Shown here in pieces: positions 8,408 to 16,544 of a DNA stretch of 64,000 nucleotides (positions within the stretch are counted from its first letter, which is position 1; every line of letters begins with the position of its first letter). The notes beneath the pieces are model-generated. The model worked only from the letters and a program-made list of their open reading frames with translations. It did not search any database and was not told the origin of the DNA. The DNA lies in assembly GCA_016707485.1 (NCBI GenBank), contig JADJHN010000001.1, positions 372,001-436,000 on the forward strand. The letters are read 5' to 3'. This DNA comes from Lysobacterales bacterium. Its GTDB lineage: Bacteria > Pseudomonadota > Gammaproteobacteria > Xanthomonadales > Rhodanobacteraceae. The translations under genes were made by a program, and so were the position numbers.

Positions 8408-9199
8408 TCAACCCGGATTTCCGGAAACGACCGGGGCATCCAGCGATCGAGCTTGCTGCGATTCCGGGAACTTCTCGCGCAAGCGGCGCGTGTAGTCCTG
8501 GGCTGCCTTGCCATTGCCGAGACGCAGCTCGATGTTGCGTCCCAACAGCAGGGCATCTGCACTTTGCTGACCGACCCCTTCATAGCGCTGGATGAAAGCC
8601 CGAGCCCTGAAAAAATCATTTTTCAGGTACAAGACGCTTGCCATCTGGAACAGCGCTTCCGCGTTGTCGGGCTCGCGAGCGAGCGCCGCACGCAAGTCAT
8701 TTTCAGCAACATCCAATTTGCCACCCTTGATCGCACATGTGCCGGAATTGGTCAAGGCCACGGCAGGCGTTTGGTAGAAGGGATCTGCGATGGCGCGCAC
8801 AAAATAGACGGCCGAATCGTCATAGCGGCCGATCTTGCAAAGAAAAGCGCCGTAGTTGTTGTTCTCGTTGCCCGATTTCGGCATCAGTTCCGCGGCGCGC
8901 CGGTAGTGCTGCTCGGCCTTCGCGTTGTCGCCAATGCGCTCGTAAAGCAGACCGATGACGGTGTGCGCGTCGGCGTGGTTGTTGTCGGCGGCCAAAGCCT
9001 TGTTGAGGTTCTCCAGGGCAACTTCGAGCTTGCCCTGGGCCATGTATTTCTGGCCGAGGTCGGTGTACAGCGCCGCCGCCTTGGTCTTCGGGTTCTCGGG
9101 ATTGCTTTCAGGGGCGCGCCGCGTGGTGCTGCCGCTGGTCGCGCACCCCACCAGCAAGGTGAGCAGGATTGCCAGAATGAGGTTCCGATCATGCCGCAT
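8408..9199 (-). CDS. pilW: Type IV pilus biogenesis lipoprotein PilW/PilF
   Basis: Outer-membrane pilotin-type lipoprotein made of TPR repeats, needed for multimerisation of the PilQ secretin. The ATG at 9199 follows a strong GGGAGG ribosome-binding site and gives a lipoprotein signal ending LLVGC (Cys19). At least five TPR units follow (for example YTDLGQKYMAQGKLEVALEN, HTVIGLLYERIGDNAKAEQH). The 263-residue length fits. Its start overlaps the end of rlmN by eleven bases and its stop abuts rodZ, the rlmN-pilF-rodZ order seen in many gammaproteobacteria. Confidence 0.9.
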   Translation of the reverse strand: MRHDRNLILAILLTLLVGCATSGSTTRRAPESNPENPKTKAAALYTDLGQKYMAQGKLEVALENLNKALAADNNHADAHTVIGLLYERIGDNAKAEQHYRRAAELMPKSGNENNNYGAFLCKIGRYDDSAVYFVRAIADPFYQTPAVALTNSGTCAIKGGKLDVAENDLRAALAREPDNAEALFQMASVLYLKNDFFRARAFIQRYEGVGQQSADALLLGRNIELRLGNGKAAQDYTRRLREKFPESQQARSLDAPVVSGNPG

Positions 9200-10307
9200 C
9201 TGCCACGCCTCCCTCGATCTTCTTCCGGAATTCCGCCTGGCGACGCGTGCGATCCATGACCTGGCCCTTGAGCTGGCCGCAGGCCGCGTCGATGTCGTCA
9301 CCACGCGTGCGCCGGACCATGGTCAACACGCCGGCATCCAGCAGGATGGTCTGGAAATCACGAATTGACGGTTCTTCCGAGCGCTCGAACTGCGTGCCGG
9401 TGAACGGATTGAACGGAATCAGGTTGACCTTGCTCGGCACCTTGCGCACCAGCTTGACCAGTTGCCGGGCCAGCTCGGGCGTGTCGTTGATGCCCTTCAT
9501 CATGGTGTATTCAAAGGTGACCGTCGTGCGCGGGCTGCGCTGCGTGTAGCGCAGGCAGGCATCCATCAGCTCGGCGATCGGATACTTCTTGTTCAGTGGA
9601 ACGAGCTGGCTGCGCAACTCATCATTCGGCGCATGCAGCGACACCGCCAGCGAGACATCGCTCTCGGCGGACAGGCGATCGATCATCGGCACGAGACCGG
9701 CGGTCGACAGGGTCACGCGCTTGTTGGCGAGGCCGAAGCCGAGGTCGTCGCGCATGATGCTCATCGCGCGCACGACGTTGTCGAAATTGAGCAGCGGCTC
9801 GCCCATGCCCATCATCACGACGTTGGTCAACTTGCGCTGGTGGTGCGGCACATTGCCGAGATGCCTGGCCGCCACCCAGACCTGGCCGATGATCTCGGCG
9901 GTCGAAAGATTGCGGTTGAAGCCCTGCGTGCCGGTGGAGCAAAACGTGCAGTTGAGGCCGCAACCGACCTGCGAGGAAACACACAAGGTTCCGCGCGAGC
10001 TTTCCGGGATGAACACGGCCTCGATGGCGTTGCGCGGATCCATGCCGAGCAGCCATTTGTGCGTGCCGTCAGTCGATTGCTTCTCCAGCAACACGTTGGG
10101 CGGGACGATCTCGGCAACCGCTTCAAGCTTGCTGCGCAGGACCTTGCCGACATCGGTCATCTGCGCGAAATCGGTGACGTGACGGTGGTACATCCACTTC
10201 ATGACCTGGTCGGCACGGTAGGGCTTCTCGCCGGCTTGCGCGAACCACTCGCGCAAGCCCTGGCGATCAAGCCCGAACAGATTCGTCCTGGTCGCGGTCA
10301 TGGCCAT
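9189..10307 (-). CDS. rlmN: 23S rRNA/tRNA adenine-C2 methyltransferase RlmN
   Basis: Radical-SAM enzyme that methylates C2 of A2503 in 23S rRNA and A37 in some tRNAs. The iron-sulfur motif CGLNCTFC gives Cys116, Cys120 and Cys123, in the Cx3Cx2C spacing. The GEPLLNFDNV segment and the late catalytic Cys region (ACGQLKGQV) are present. The length of 372 aa is typical. Start codons at 10307 and 10301 (MAMTATR) are both possible; neither has a strong ribosome-binding site. It follows ndk by four bases and overlaps pilW. Confidence 0.95.
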   Translation of the reverse strand: MAMTATRTNLFGLDRQGLREWFAQAGEKPYRADQVMKWMYHRHVTDFAQMTDVGKVLRSKLEAVAEIVPPNVLLEKQSTDGTHKWLLGMDPRNAIEAVFIPESSRGTLCVSSQVGCGLNCTFCSTGTQGFNRNLSTAEIIGQVWVAARHLGNVPHHQRKLTNVVMMGMGEPLLNFDNVVRAMSIMRDDLGFGLANKRVTLSTAGLVPMIDRLSAESDVSLAVSLHAPNDELRSQLVPLNKKYPIAELMDACLRYTQRSPRTTVTFEYTMMKGINDTPELARQLVKLVRKVPSKVNLIPFNPFTGTQFERSEEPSIRDFQTILLDAGVLTMVRRTRGDDIDAACGQLKGQVMDRTRRQAEFRKKIEGGVADAA

Positions 10308-10311
10308 CGAC

Positions 10312-10737
10312 TCAGCGTGCCGTCACTTCGGAGCTGGCGAAGAAATAGGCGATTTCTACCGCCGCCGTTTCCGGCGCATCCGATCCGTGCACGGCATTGG
10401 CGTCGATGGAATCGGCAAAGTCGGCGCGGATGGTGCCGGCAGCAGCCTTCTTCGGATCGGTCGCGCCCATCAGGTCACGATGTACCGAAATGGCATTCTC
10501 GCCTTCGAGCGCCTGGATGATGACCGGGCCGGAGATCATGAATTCGACCAGGGCGTTGAAGAACGGGCGTTCCCTGTGCACCGCATAGAACCCTTCGGCT
10601 TCGCGGCGCGAAAGCTGTTTCATGCGCGCGGCAACAATTTTCAGACCGGCTTTTTCAAAACGGGAATAGATTTCGCCGATGACGTTCTTGGCGACTGCAT
10701 CGGGCTTGATGATGGAAAGAGTGCGCTCCAGCGCCAT
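10312..10737 (-). CDS. ndk: Nucleoside diphosphate kinase
   Basis: Transfers the gamma phosphate from ATP to nucleoside diphosphates through a phosphohistidine. The active-site motif NAVHGSDAPETA contains catalytic His117. The N-terminus MALERTLSIIKPDAV and the 141-residue length are canonical. First gene of the ndk-rlmN-pilW-rodZ run. Upstream on the minus strand lie a possible promoter and a leader inverted repeat (10807-10840), divergent from the TetR gene. Confidence 0.97.
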   Translation of the reverse strand: MALERTLSIIKPDAVAKNVIGEIYSRFEKAGLKIVAARMKQLSRREAEGFYAVHRERPFFNALVEFMISGPVIIQALEGENAISVHRDLMGATDPKKAAAGTIRADFADSIDANAVHGSDAPETAAVEIAYFFASSEVTAR

Positions 10738-10806
10738 TGTCTTTGAACCTGTGATGGAAAAATCAGGGGAATGGGGAGTATCGAAGGACGAAACCCGCGG
10801 CTTTCC

Positions 10807-10857
10807 GGATAGTTAGCGCACTATCCGACCTCATATTCTAGCTAGTTTTTCCATTGA
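10807..10857 (-). promoter_or_regulatory. Probable ndk promoter and leader inverted repeat
   Basis: Reading the minus strand, TAGAAT (10840-10835) resembles a -10 box and lies 17 bases after TGCAAA, a weak -35. Just downstream, GGATAGT and ACTATCC form a perfect seven-base inverted repeat around six bases (10807-10826), which would fall at the start of the ndk transcript. It could be a 5' stabilising hairpin or an operator. No test was possible. Confidence 0.4.
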
Positions 10858-10897
10858 TTTGCACCCCGAAGGCGCGATTTTCCGTGCCTTTCGGGCG

Positions 10898-10926
10898 TTG
10901 CCCAACGCGCCCGGCGGGCTTATGAT
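10898..10926 (+). promoter_or_regulatory. Sigma70-type promoter of the TetR/PsrA-like gene
   Basis: TTGCCC (10898-10903) and TATGAT (10921-10926) are separated by exactly 17 bases. The predicted transcription start falls within the palindromic operator at 10928-10941, and the TetR reading frame begins about 40 bases later. The -10 is close to consensus and the -35 moderate. Confidence 0.6.
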
Positions 10927-10927
10927 T

Positions 10928-10941
10928 CAAACGGTCGTTTG
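10928..10941. promoter_or_regulatory. PsrA-type operator CAAACGGTCGTTTG
   Basis: The sequence is an inverted repeat, CAAACG and CGTTTG around GT. It matches the published Pseudomonas PsrA consensus (G/C)AAAC-N2-4-GTTT(G/C) with a four-base centre. It overlaps the expected transcription start of the TetR gene, an arrangement that would give autorepression by blocking initiation. No second perfect copy was seen before fadN or fadA. Confidence 0.65.
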
Positions 10942-10971
10942 GTTTTACCCATCCGCACGGGACTTTCTCAA

Positions 10972-11592
10972 TTGAATTCACCGCACTTTTCGACCAAGGA
11001 ACGCATCCTCGGCGCCGCCGAGGAGTTGTTTGCGCGCAACGGTTTTGCCGGTGCGTCCTTGCGCGAGCTGACGGCAACGGCCAAGGTCAACCTCGCCGCG
11101 GTCAACTACCACTTCGGCTCCAAGGACAATCTCGTCAACGAGGTTTTCCGCCGCCGCCTCGATGAGCTCAGCGCACAGCGCCTGCACCTGCTGCAGGCGG
11201 TGCTGGCCAAGCCCAAGCCGACGCTCGAGGAAATCCTTGCTGCCTTCATCCACCCCGCATTGCTCCTGTCGCTGGACAAGTCAGGCGGCGCCACCTTCGT
11301 GCGCGTGCTGGCGCGCGCCTATGCCGAACACAACGAGCGCCTGCGCAAGTTCCTTTCGGAAAACTACGGCCATGTGCTGAAGGAATTCGCCGCCGCCTTT
11401 GGCGCGCAGTTGCCGCATCTGGACAAGGAAGAACTCTACTGGCGCATCGACATCATCGCTGGCGCGTTGACCTACGCGATGGCCGATTTCGGCGTCATCA
11501 AGCGCCGTGCCGCGATGTCCGAGAAAATCCACCGCGAGCGCGCCGCCGAGCACCTGATCCGCTTTGCCGCGGCCGGCCTGCGCGCGGAATGA
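10972..11592 (+). CDS. TetR-family regulator, PsrA-like (fatty-acid oxidation)
   Basis: A DNA-binding repressor of 206 aa. The N-terminal HTH (about residues 10-55) reads ERILGAAEELFARNGFAG, then NLAAVNYHFGSKDNL, very close to Pseudomonas PsrA. The C-terminal ligand domain contains YWRIDIIAGALTYAM. PsrA proteins respond to long-chain fatty acids or acyl-CoA and control beta-oxidation genes. TTG at 10972 with GGGA upstream was chosen, because the frame opens inside the operator/promoter only at another TTG (10939). fadN follows 64 bases downstream on the same strand, so one readthrough transcript is likely. The PsrA assignment is by motif only. Confidence 0.85.
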   Translation: MNSPHFSTKERILGAAEELFARNGFAGASLRELTATAKVNLAAVNYHFGSKDNLVNEVFRRRLDELSAQRLHLLQAVLAKPKPTLEEILAAFIHPALLLSLDKSGGATFVRVLARAYAEHNERLRKFLSENYGHVLKEFAAAFGAQLPHLDKEELYWRIDIIAGALTYAMADFGVIKRRAAMSEKIHRERAAEHLIRFAAAGLRAE

Positions 11593-11656
11593 TCCGTCAC
11601 CCCATTTGCGCGGCTGCGGCCGCGCCTCTCCCTTGTCCGTCCTGCCGAGGTATCGC

Positions 11657-14029
11657 ATGAACCACTCCCCTCTCCGCATCCGCAAGGTTGCCGTGCTTGG
11701 CGCCGGCGTCATGGGCGCACAGATTGCCGCGCACCTGACCAATGCCGATGTCGAAACCATCCTCTTCGACCTGCCGGCGAAGGAAGGCCCGAAGAGCGGC
11801 ATCGCGATCAAGGCGATTGCCAACCTCGGCAAGCTGTCACCGGCACCGCTGGCCGAGGCCGCGCGCGCAACGTCGATCACGCCGGCCAACTACGACGAGC
11901 ATCTCGACCTGCTCGGAGGCTGCGACCTGATCATCGAAGCGATTGCCGAACGCCTCGACTGGAAGCTCGATCTTTACAAGAAGATTGCGCCGCATGTATC
12001 TGATTCTGCTTTCATTGCCAGCAACACCTCGGGCCTTTCCATCAATGCCCTGGCCGAGGCTTTGCCGCCCGCCATGCGCCCGCGCTTCTCCGGCATCCAC
12101 TTCTTCAACCCGCCGCGCTACATGCACCTGGTCGAGCTGATTCCGGATCGGCAGACCGATCCGGCCCTGCTTTCCGGGCTGGAAGCCTTCCTTACCACGA
12201 CCCTCGGCAAGGGCGTCGTCCTCGCCAAGGACACCCCGAACTTCATCGGCAACCGCATCGGCGTGTTCTCCATCCTCGCCACCATGCACCACACCGAGCA
12301 GTTCAAGCTCGGCTTCGATGCAGTCGACGCGATCACCGGCCCGGCCATTGGCCGACCGAAGAGTGCGACGTATCGGACTTCGGACGTGGTCGGCCTCGAC
12401 ACCATGGCGCATGTCATCAAGACCATGGACGACACCTTGCCGGATGATCCCTGGCACAAATACTTCAAGGCACCAGCCTGGCTGACCGCGCTCATCGAAA
12501 AAGGCGCGCTCGGGCAGAAATCCGGCGCCGGCTTCTTCCGCAAGGTCGGCAAGGACATCCAGGTGCTGGACCTGGCCAGACAGGATTACCGCCCGGCCAC
12601 GGAAGGGGCCAGCGAGGAGGTCGGCAAGATCCTCGCAATCAGGAATCCGGCGGAAAAATTCGCCGCCCTGCGGGCCTCGGCGGACAACCAGGCGCAATTC
12701 CTCTGGGCCATGTTCCGCGACCTTTTCCACTACACGGCGTTCCATCTTGCGGATATCGCCGACAGTGCACGGCATATCGATTTTGCCATCCGCTGGGGTT
12801 ACGGCTGGAAACTCGGTCCGTTCGAAACCTGGCAGGCGGCCGGCTGGAAACAGGTGGCGCAATGGATTGCCGAGGATATCGCCGCCGGCAAGGCAATGAG
12901 CGATGCGCCGTTGCCAGCCTGGGTCAGTGACGGCCGTGACGGCGTGCATGGCAAGGACGGCTCGTGGTCGCCGAGCCTCGGCAGGAACGTGCCGCGTTCG
13001 GATGCGGCGGTCTACCGGCGCCAGTTGTTCCCCGACCCGCTGCTGGGTGAAAGCTTCGACAACGGCACCACGATCTGGGAGAACGACGGTGTACGCCTGT
13101 GGCACCTTGGCGACGACATCGGCATCGTCTCGTTCAAGACCAAGATGAATACGGTCAACGACGCCGTGCTCGATGGCCTGCAGGCTTGCGTGGAAAAATG
13201 CGAGCAGCAGTTCAAGGCCATGGTCATCTGGCAGGCCGGCGAGCCGTTCTCGGCCGGCGCCGATCTCAAGGGCGCGCTCGGCTTGGTCAAGGACGGCAAG
13301 ATCACCGAGTTCGAGGCCATGGTCGCCAATTTCCAGGCAACCAGCATGCGCATCAAGTACGCGCTGGTGCCGGTGGTTTCCGCCGTGCGCGGCATGGCCT
13401 TCGGCGGCGGTTGCGAGTTCCAGATGCATTCGGCACGCACCGTGGCCGCGCTGGAAAGCTACATCGGCCTTGTCGAAGCGGGCGTCGGCCTGCTGCCTGC
13501 CGGCGGCGGACTCAAGGAACTTGCCTTGCGTGCATCGCGCAACAGCATCGACGGCGACCCGTTCAACGGCATCAAGAAATCCTTCGAAGCCGCCGCCATG
13601 GCCAAAGTCTCGACCAGCGCACTCGAAGCAAGGCAACTGGGTCTGCTGCGTGCCGATGACGTGATCGTCTTCAACAGCTTCGAACTGCTTTACGTGGCCA
13701 AGCAGGTTGCCGCTGCGCTGGCCGAAAGCGGCTGGCGACCGGCCTTGCCTGCACGCGACATCACGGTTGCCGGCGATGTCGGCACCGCTTCGCTGAAGAT
13801 GATCCTGGTCAACATGCTCGAAGGGCGCTTCATCTCCCCGCACGACTACGAAATCGGCGGCCGCATTGCCGACACCTTGTGTGGGGGCGCGATCGAACGC
13901 GGCTCGCAAGTCGATGAAGCCTGGCTGCTCGAACTCGAGCGCAAGCATTTCGTCGAACTCGCACAAATGCCGAAAACCCAGGAGCGCATCGCGCATACCT
14001 TGACCACGGGCAAGCCGCTCAGGAACTGA
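11657..14029 (+). CDS. fadN: 3-hydroxyacyl-CoA dehydrogenase / enoyl-CoA hydratase (FadN type)
   Basis: Bifunctional beta-oxidation enzyme: hydration of enoyl-CoA and NAD-dependent oxidation of L-3-hydroxyacyl-CoA. The ATG at 11657, with CCGAGG upstream, gives 790 aa. The dehydrogenase domain comes first: Rossmann motif VLGAGVMGAQIA at about residues 9-20, and GIHFFNPPRYMHLVELIP carrying the catalytic His. A crotonase domain sits in the C-terminal part (GMAFGGGCEFQMHS). This order is that of Bacillus FadN/YusL, the reverse of E. coli FadB. It is followed by the thiolase gene after 196 bases containing a GGGAAT repeat pair. Confidence 0.9.
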   Translation: MNHSPLRIRKVAVLGAGVMGAQIAAHLTNADVETILFDLPAKEGPKSGIAIKAIANLGKLSPAPLAEAARATSITPANYDEHLDLLGGCDLIIEAIAERLDWKLDLYKKIAPHVSDSAFIASNTSGLSINALAEALPPAMRPRFSGIHFFNPPRYMHLVELIPDRQTDPALLSGLEAFLTTTLGKGVVLAKDTPNFIGNRIGVFSILATMHHTEQFKLGFDAVDAITGPAIGRPKSATYRTSDVVGLDTMAHVIKTMDDTLPDDPWHKYFKAPAWLTALIEKGALGQKSGAGFFRKVGKDIQVLDLARQDYRPATEGASEEVGKILAIRNPAEKFAALRASADNQAQFLWAMFRDLFHYTAFHLADIADSARHIDFAIRWGYGWKLGPFETWQAAGWKQVAQWIAEDIAAGKAMSDAPLPAWVSDGRDGVHGKDGSWSPSLGRNVPRSDAAVYRRQLFPDPLLGESFDNGTTIWENDGVRLWHLGDDIGIVSFKTKMNTVNDAVLDGLQACVEKCEQQFKAMVIWQAGEPFSAGADLKGALGLVKDGKITEFEAMVANFQATSMRIKYALVPVVSAVRGMAFGGGCEFQMHSARTVAALESYIGLVEAGVGLLPAGGGLKELALRASRNSIDGDPFNGIKKSFEAAAMAKVSTSALEARQLGLLRADDVIVFNSFELLYVAKQVAAALAESGWRPALPARDITVAGDVGTASLKMILVNMLEGRFISPHDYEIGGRIADTLCGGAIERGSQVDEAWLLELERKHFVELAQMPKTQERIAHTLTTGKPLRN

Positions 14030-14030
14030 G

Positions 14031-14057
14031 AATGGGGAATCGGGAATCGGGAATCGG
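14031..14057 (+). repeat. GGGAAT array, left arm, in the fadN-fadA gap
   Basis: Tandem hexamer/heptamer units of the form GGGAAT(C)GG start two bases after the fadN stop codon. An inverted, longer array lies at 14157-14214. The two arms can pair, enclosing about 100 bases. Similar arrays occur at 25583-25630 and around 60260-60393. Confidence 0.6.
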
Positions 14058-14156
14058 AAAAGCCGCTTTTTGCAAGCGATGAAAAAGTGGCTCGCTCAAA
14101 CTTTTCCGTTGAAACTTTTAAGCTCCTGATGCGACGCGCTTGCCGTGAACCATTCC

Positions 14157-14214
14157 GACTCCCCATTCCCCCCTTCAATCCATTCCCTACTCCCCATTCC
14201 CCATTCCCGATCGA
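14157..14214 (-). repeat. GGGAAT array, right arm, upstream of fadA
   Basis: Written on the plus strand as repeated CCCCATTC and CATTCCC units ending in CCCGAT, this is the inverse complement of the 14031 array. It ends about twelve bases before the fadA start, just upstream of the GAGGAA ribosome-binding site. In the mRNA the two arms could form a long stem between the cistrons. Confidence 0.6.
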
Positions 14215-14225
14215 GGAACGAGATC

Positions 14226-15425
14226 ATGTCCAGACAACTACAAGACGCCTACATCGTCTCTGCCGTGCGCACACCGGTGGGCAAGGCGCCGCGCGGGGTG
14301 TTCCGCAATACGCGGCCGGATGACCTGCTTGCCCACGTGATCCGCGCCGCCGTCGCCGGCGCGCCGGGCATCGACCCTTCGCGCATCGACGATGTCGTCA
14401 TTGGTTGCGCGATGCCGGAAGCCGAGCAGGGCATGAACGTCGCGCGCATCGGCGTGCTCCTCGCCGGTTTGCCGAACAGCGTGCCGGCGCAGACGATCAA
14501 CCGCTTTTGTTCGTCCGGCGTGCAGGCCATTGCCCTGGCGGCTGATCGCATCCGCACCGGCGATGCCGACCTGATGCTTGCCGGCGGCACCGAAAGCATG
14601 AGCATGGTGCCGATGATGGGCCACAAGATCGCCATGAACCCGATCGCTTTCACCGACGAGAACATCGCCATCGCCTATGGCATGGGCATCACCGCCGAAA
14701 ATGTCGCCAGCGAATGGAAAGTCAGCCGCGAGGATCAGGATGCCTTTGCCCTCGCCTCGCACCAGAAGGCGCTCGCCGCCATTGCCGCTGGCGAATTCAG
14801 CGACGAGATCGTGCCGTTCAAGCTCGATGACCATTATCCCGACCTGGCAGGACGCTCGATCCAGACCGACAGCCGCCTGATCGATACCGACGAAGGGCCG
14901 CGCCCCGACACCAGCGCAGCCGGCCTGGCCAAGCTGCGCACCGTGTTCAAGGCTGGCGGCAGCGTTACCGCCGGCAATTCCTCGCAGATGTCCGATGGTG
15001 CCGGCGCGTTGATGCTGGCCAGCGAGAAGGCGATCAAGGAATACAACCTGACCCCGATTGCGCGCTTCGTCTCGTTCGCCGTTGCCGGCGTGCGCCCCGA
15101 AGTCATGGGCATCGGCCCGATCGCGGCCATCCCCAAGGCACTCAAGCTCGCCGGACTTGACAAGGAGCAGATGGACTGGATCGAGCTCAACGAGGCATTT
15201 GCCGCGCAGGCACTCGCGGTGATCCGCGATGTCGGTCTCGATGCCGGCAAGGTCAATCCGCTGGGTGGTGCGATTGCGCTGGGTCACCCGCTCGGCGCTA
15301 CCGGAGCCGTGCGTGCGGCGACCTTGATCCACGGCCTGCGTCGCCGCCAGCAGAAGTACGGCATGGTGACCATGTGCATCGGCACCGGCATGGGCGCGGC
15401 CGGCATCTTCGAGGCGCTGCGTTGA
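14226..15425 (+). CDS. fadA: Acetyl-CoA acyltransferase (3-ketoacyl-CoA thiolase)
   Basis: Cleaves 3-ketoacyl-CoA to acetyl-CoA in beta-oxidation, as partner of the upstream FadN. The ATG at 14226 follows GAGGAA. Thiolase features: active-site Cys95 in NRFCSSGVQ, the GHPLGATGA motif near residue 356, and the terminal CIGTGMGAA with the second catalytic Cys. At 399 aa it is a full-length thiolase I/II; the FadN neighbour favours degradation over biosynthesis. The longer frame upstream of 14226 is read through the repeat and is not credible. Confidence 0.93.
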   Translation: MSRQLQDAYIVSAVRTPVGKAPRGVFRNTRPDDLLAHVIRAAVAGAPGIDPSRIDDVVIGCAMPEAEQGMNVARIGVLLAGLPNSVPAQTINRFCSSGVQAIALAADRIRTGDADLMLAGGTESMSMVPMMGHKIAMNPIAFTDENIAIAYGMGITAENVASEWKVSREDQDAFALASHQKALAAIAAGEFSDEIVPFKLDDHYPDLAGRSIQTDSRLIDTDEGPRPDTSAAGLAKLRTVFKAGGSVTAGNSSQMSDGAGALMLASEKAIKEYNLTPIARFVSFAVAGVRPEVMGIGPIAAIPKALKLAGLDKEQMDWIELNEAFAAQALAVIRDVGLDAGKVNPLGGAIALGHPLGATGAVRAATLIHGLRRRQQKYGMVTMCIGTGMGAAGIFEALR

Positions 15426-15527
15426 GCTGACGCCTGCATCGTTGTTTCTGAATGCCTCTCCAGCCAGCGTACCCACCGGACATGAGGGAGAGGCAACCAG
15501 GCGGGACCTTGCGCATGGCCGTTCGCA

Positions 15528-16544
15528 TCAACCAGCGGCGGCCATCGGCGTCCCATGCTGGCGTGGCTGGCGCATGCGCAGGCGCTGATCGACGGCGTCG
15601 AAGAACGTATCGGGAAGTTCGGCGCTGACTGGCACCTGCCAGCAATTCGGATCGGCAAACGACACGCACTTCACGGCGTCCTTCTCGGTCATCAGGATCG
15701 GCAAACCGTCCCCGAAATCGAGATCCGCCGGGCCCAGCGCTTGATGATCGTCGAAGGCATGCTCGATGACCTCGATGCCCTGCGCACGCAAACTGGCGAA
15801 GAAGCGCCCGGGATTGCCGATGCCGGCCACCGCGTGGACGCGCTGGCCGGCAAACTGCGCCAGCGGGCGCGGCGGCTCCGCGCCATTGACCGACAAGGCA
15901 CCGCTTCCAGGCAGGCTCATGGGAACTTCACCGGGGCGCGGCTGGCCGCCATTGCTGACGATGAAATCGACCTGCGCAAGGCGTGCGTCTGACTCGCGCA
16001 GCGGCCCGGCGGGCAACAAACGTCCGTTGCCAAGACGCCGTTCACCGTCGATCACGCAAATCTCGATGTCACGCGCCAGCGAGGGATTCTGCAGACCATC
16101 ATCGGCAAGGATCACATCGACACCGGCTCCCGCCAGCAGCCGTGCGGCAGCGACACGATCGCGGCCAACCGCCACCGGCACGCCGCTGCGGCTGCGGATC
16201 AGGCTGGGCTCATCGCCGGCAATGGCGGGATTCGGTGCATCGTCAAGCAGCACCGGCAAGCGCGCCGTGCCGCCATAGCCACGACTGACCACACCGGGCT
16301 GCCAGCCACGGCTGCGCAAGGCGCCGACCAAGGCCAGCACCAGCGGGGTCTTGCCGGTACCGCCCGCAGTGATGTTGCCGACGACGATGACCGGCACGTC
16401 CAACCGCGTCGGCTTGCGCAGGCCGCTCCGCCAAGTCAGGCCAACGACCGCCCGAAGCATTCGATAGACCGGCACGAGCAAACGCAACCACAGCGGCACG
16501 GGTTCCGCGCCATACCAGATGCGATCAATGTCGGCCTGTTTCAT
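15528..16544 (-). CDS. lpxK: Tetraacyldisaccharide 4'-kinase LpxK
   Basis: Phosphorylates the 4' position of the lipid A disaccharide at the inner membrane. It has a short N-terminal hydrophobic helix (about 18-36), then the family P-loop VGNITAGGTGKTPL (about 55-68) and GVVSRGYGG. The ADDGLQNPSLARD segment carries the catalytic Asp region. Length 338 aa is normal. The ATG overlaps the msbA stop by four bases, the classic msbA-lpxK pair. Confidence 0.95.
   Translation of the reverse strand: MKQADIDRIWYGAEPVPLWLRLLVPVYRMLRAVVGLTWRSGLRKPTRLDVPVIVVGNITAGGTGKTPLVLALVGALRSRGWQPGVVSRGYGGTARLPVLLDDAPNPAIAGDEPSLIRSRSGVPVAVGRDRVAAARLLAGAGVDVILADDGLQNPSLARDIEICVIDGERRLGNGRLLPAGPLRESDARLAQVDFIVSNGGQPRPGEVPMSLPGSGALSVNGAEPPRPLAQFAGQRVHAVAGIGNPGRFFASLRAQGIEVIEHAFDDHQALGPADLDFGDGLPILMTEKDAVKCVSFADPNCWQVPVSAELPDTFFDAVDQRLRMRQPRQHGTPMAAAG

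Noticed and set aside
11837..13996. A 719-codon frame on the minus strand opposite fadN
   Set aside because: The plus strand has intact dehydrogenase and crotonase motifs; the minus frame has none.
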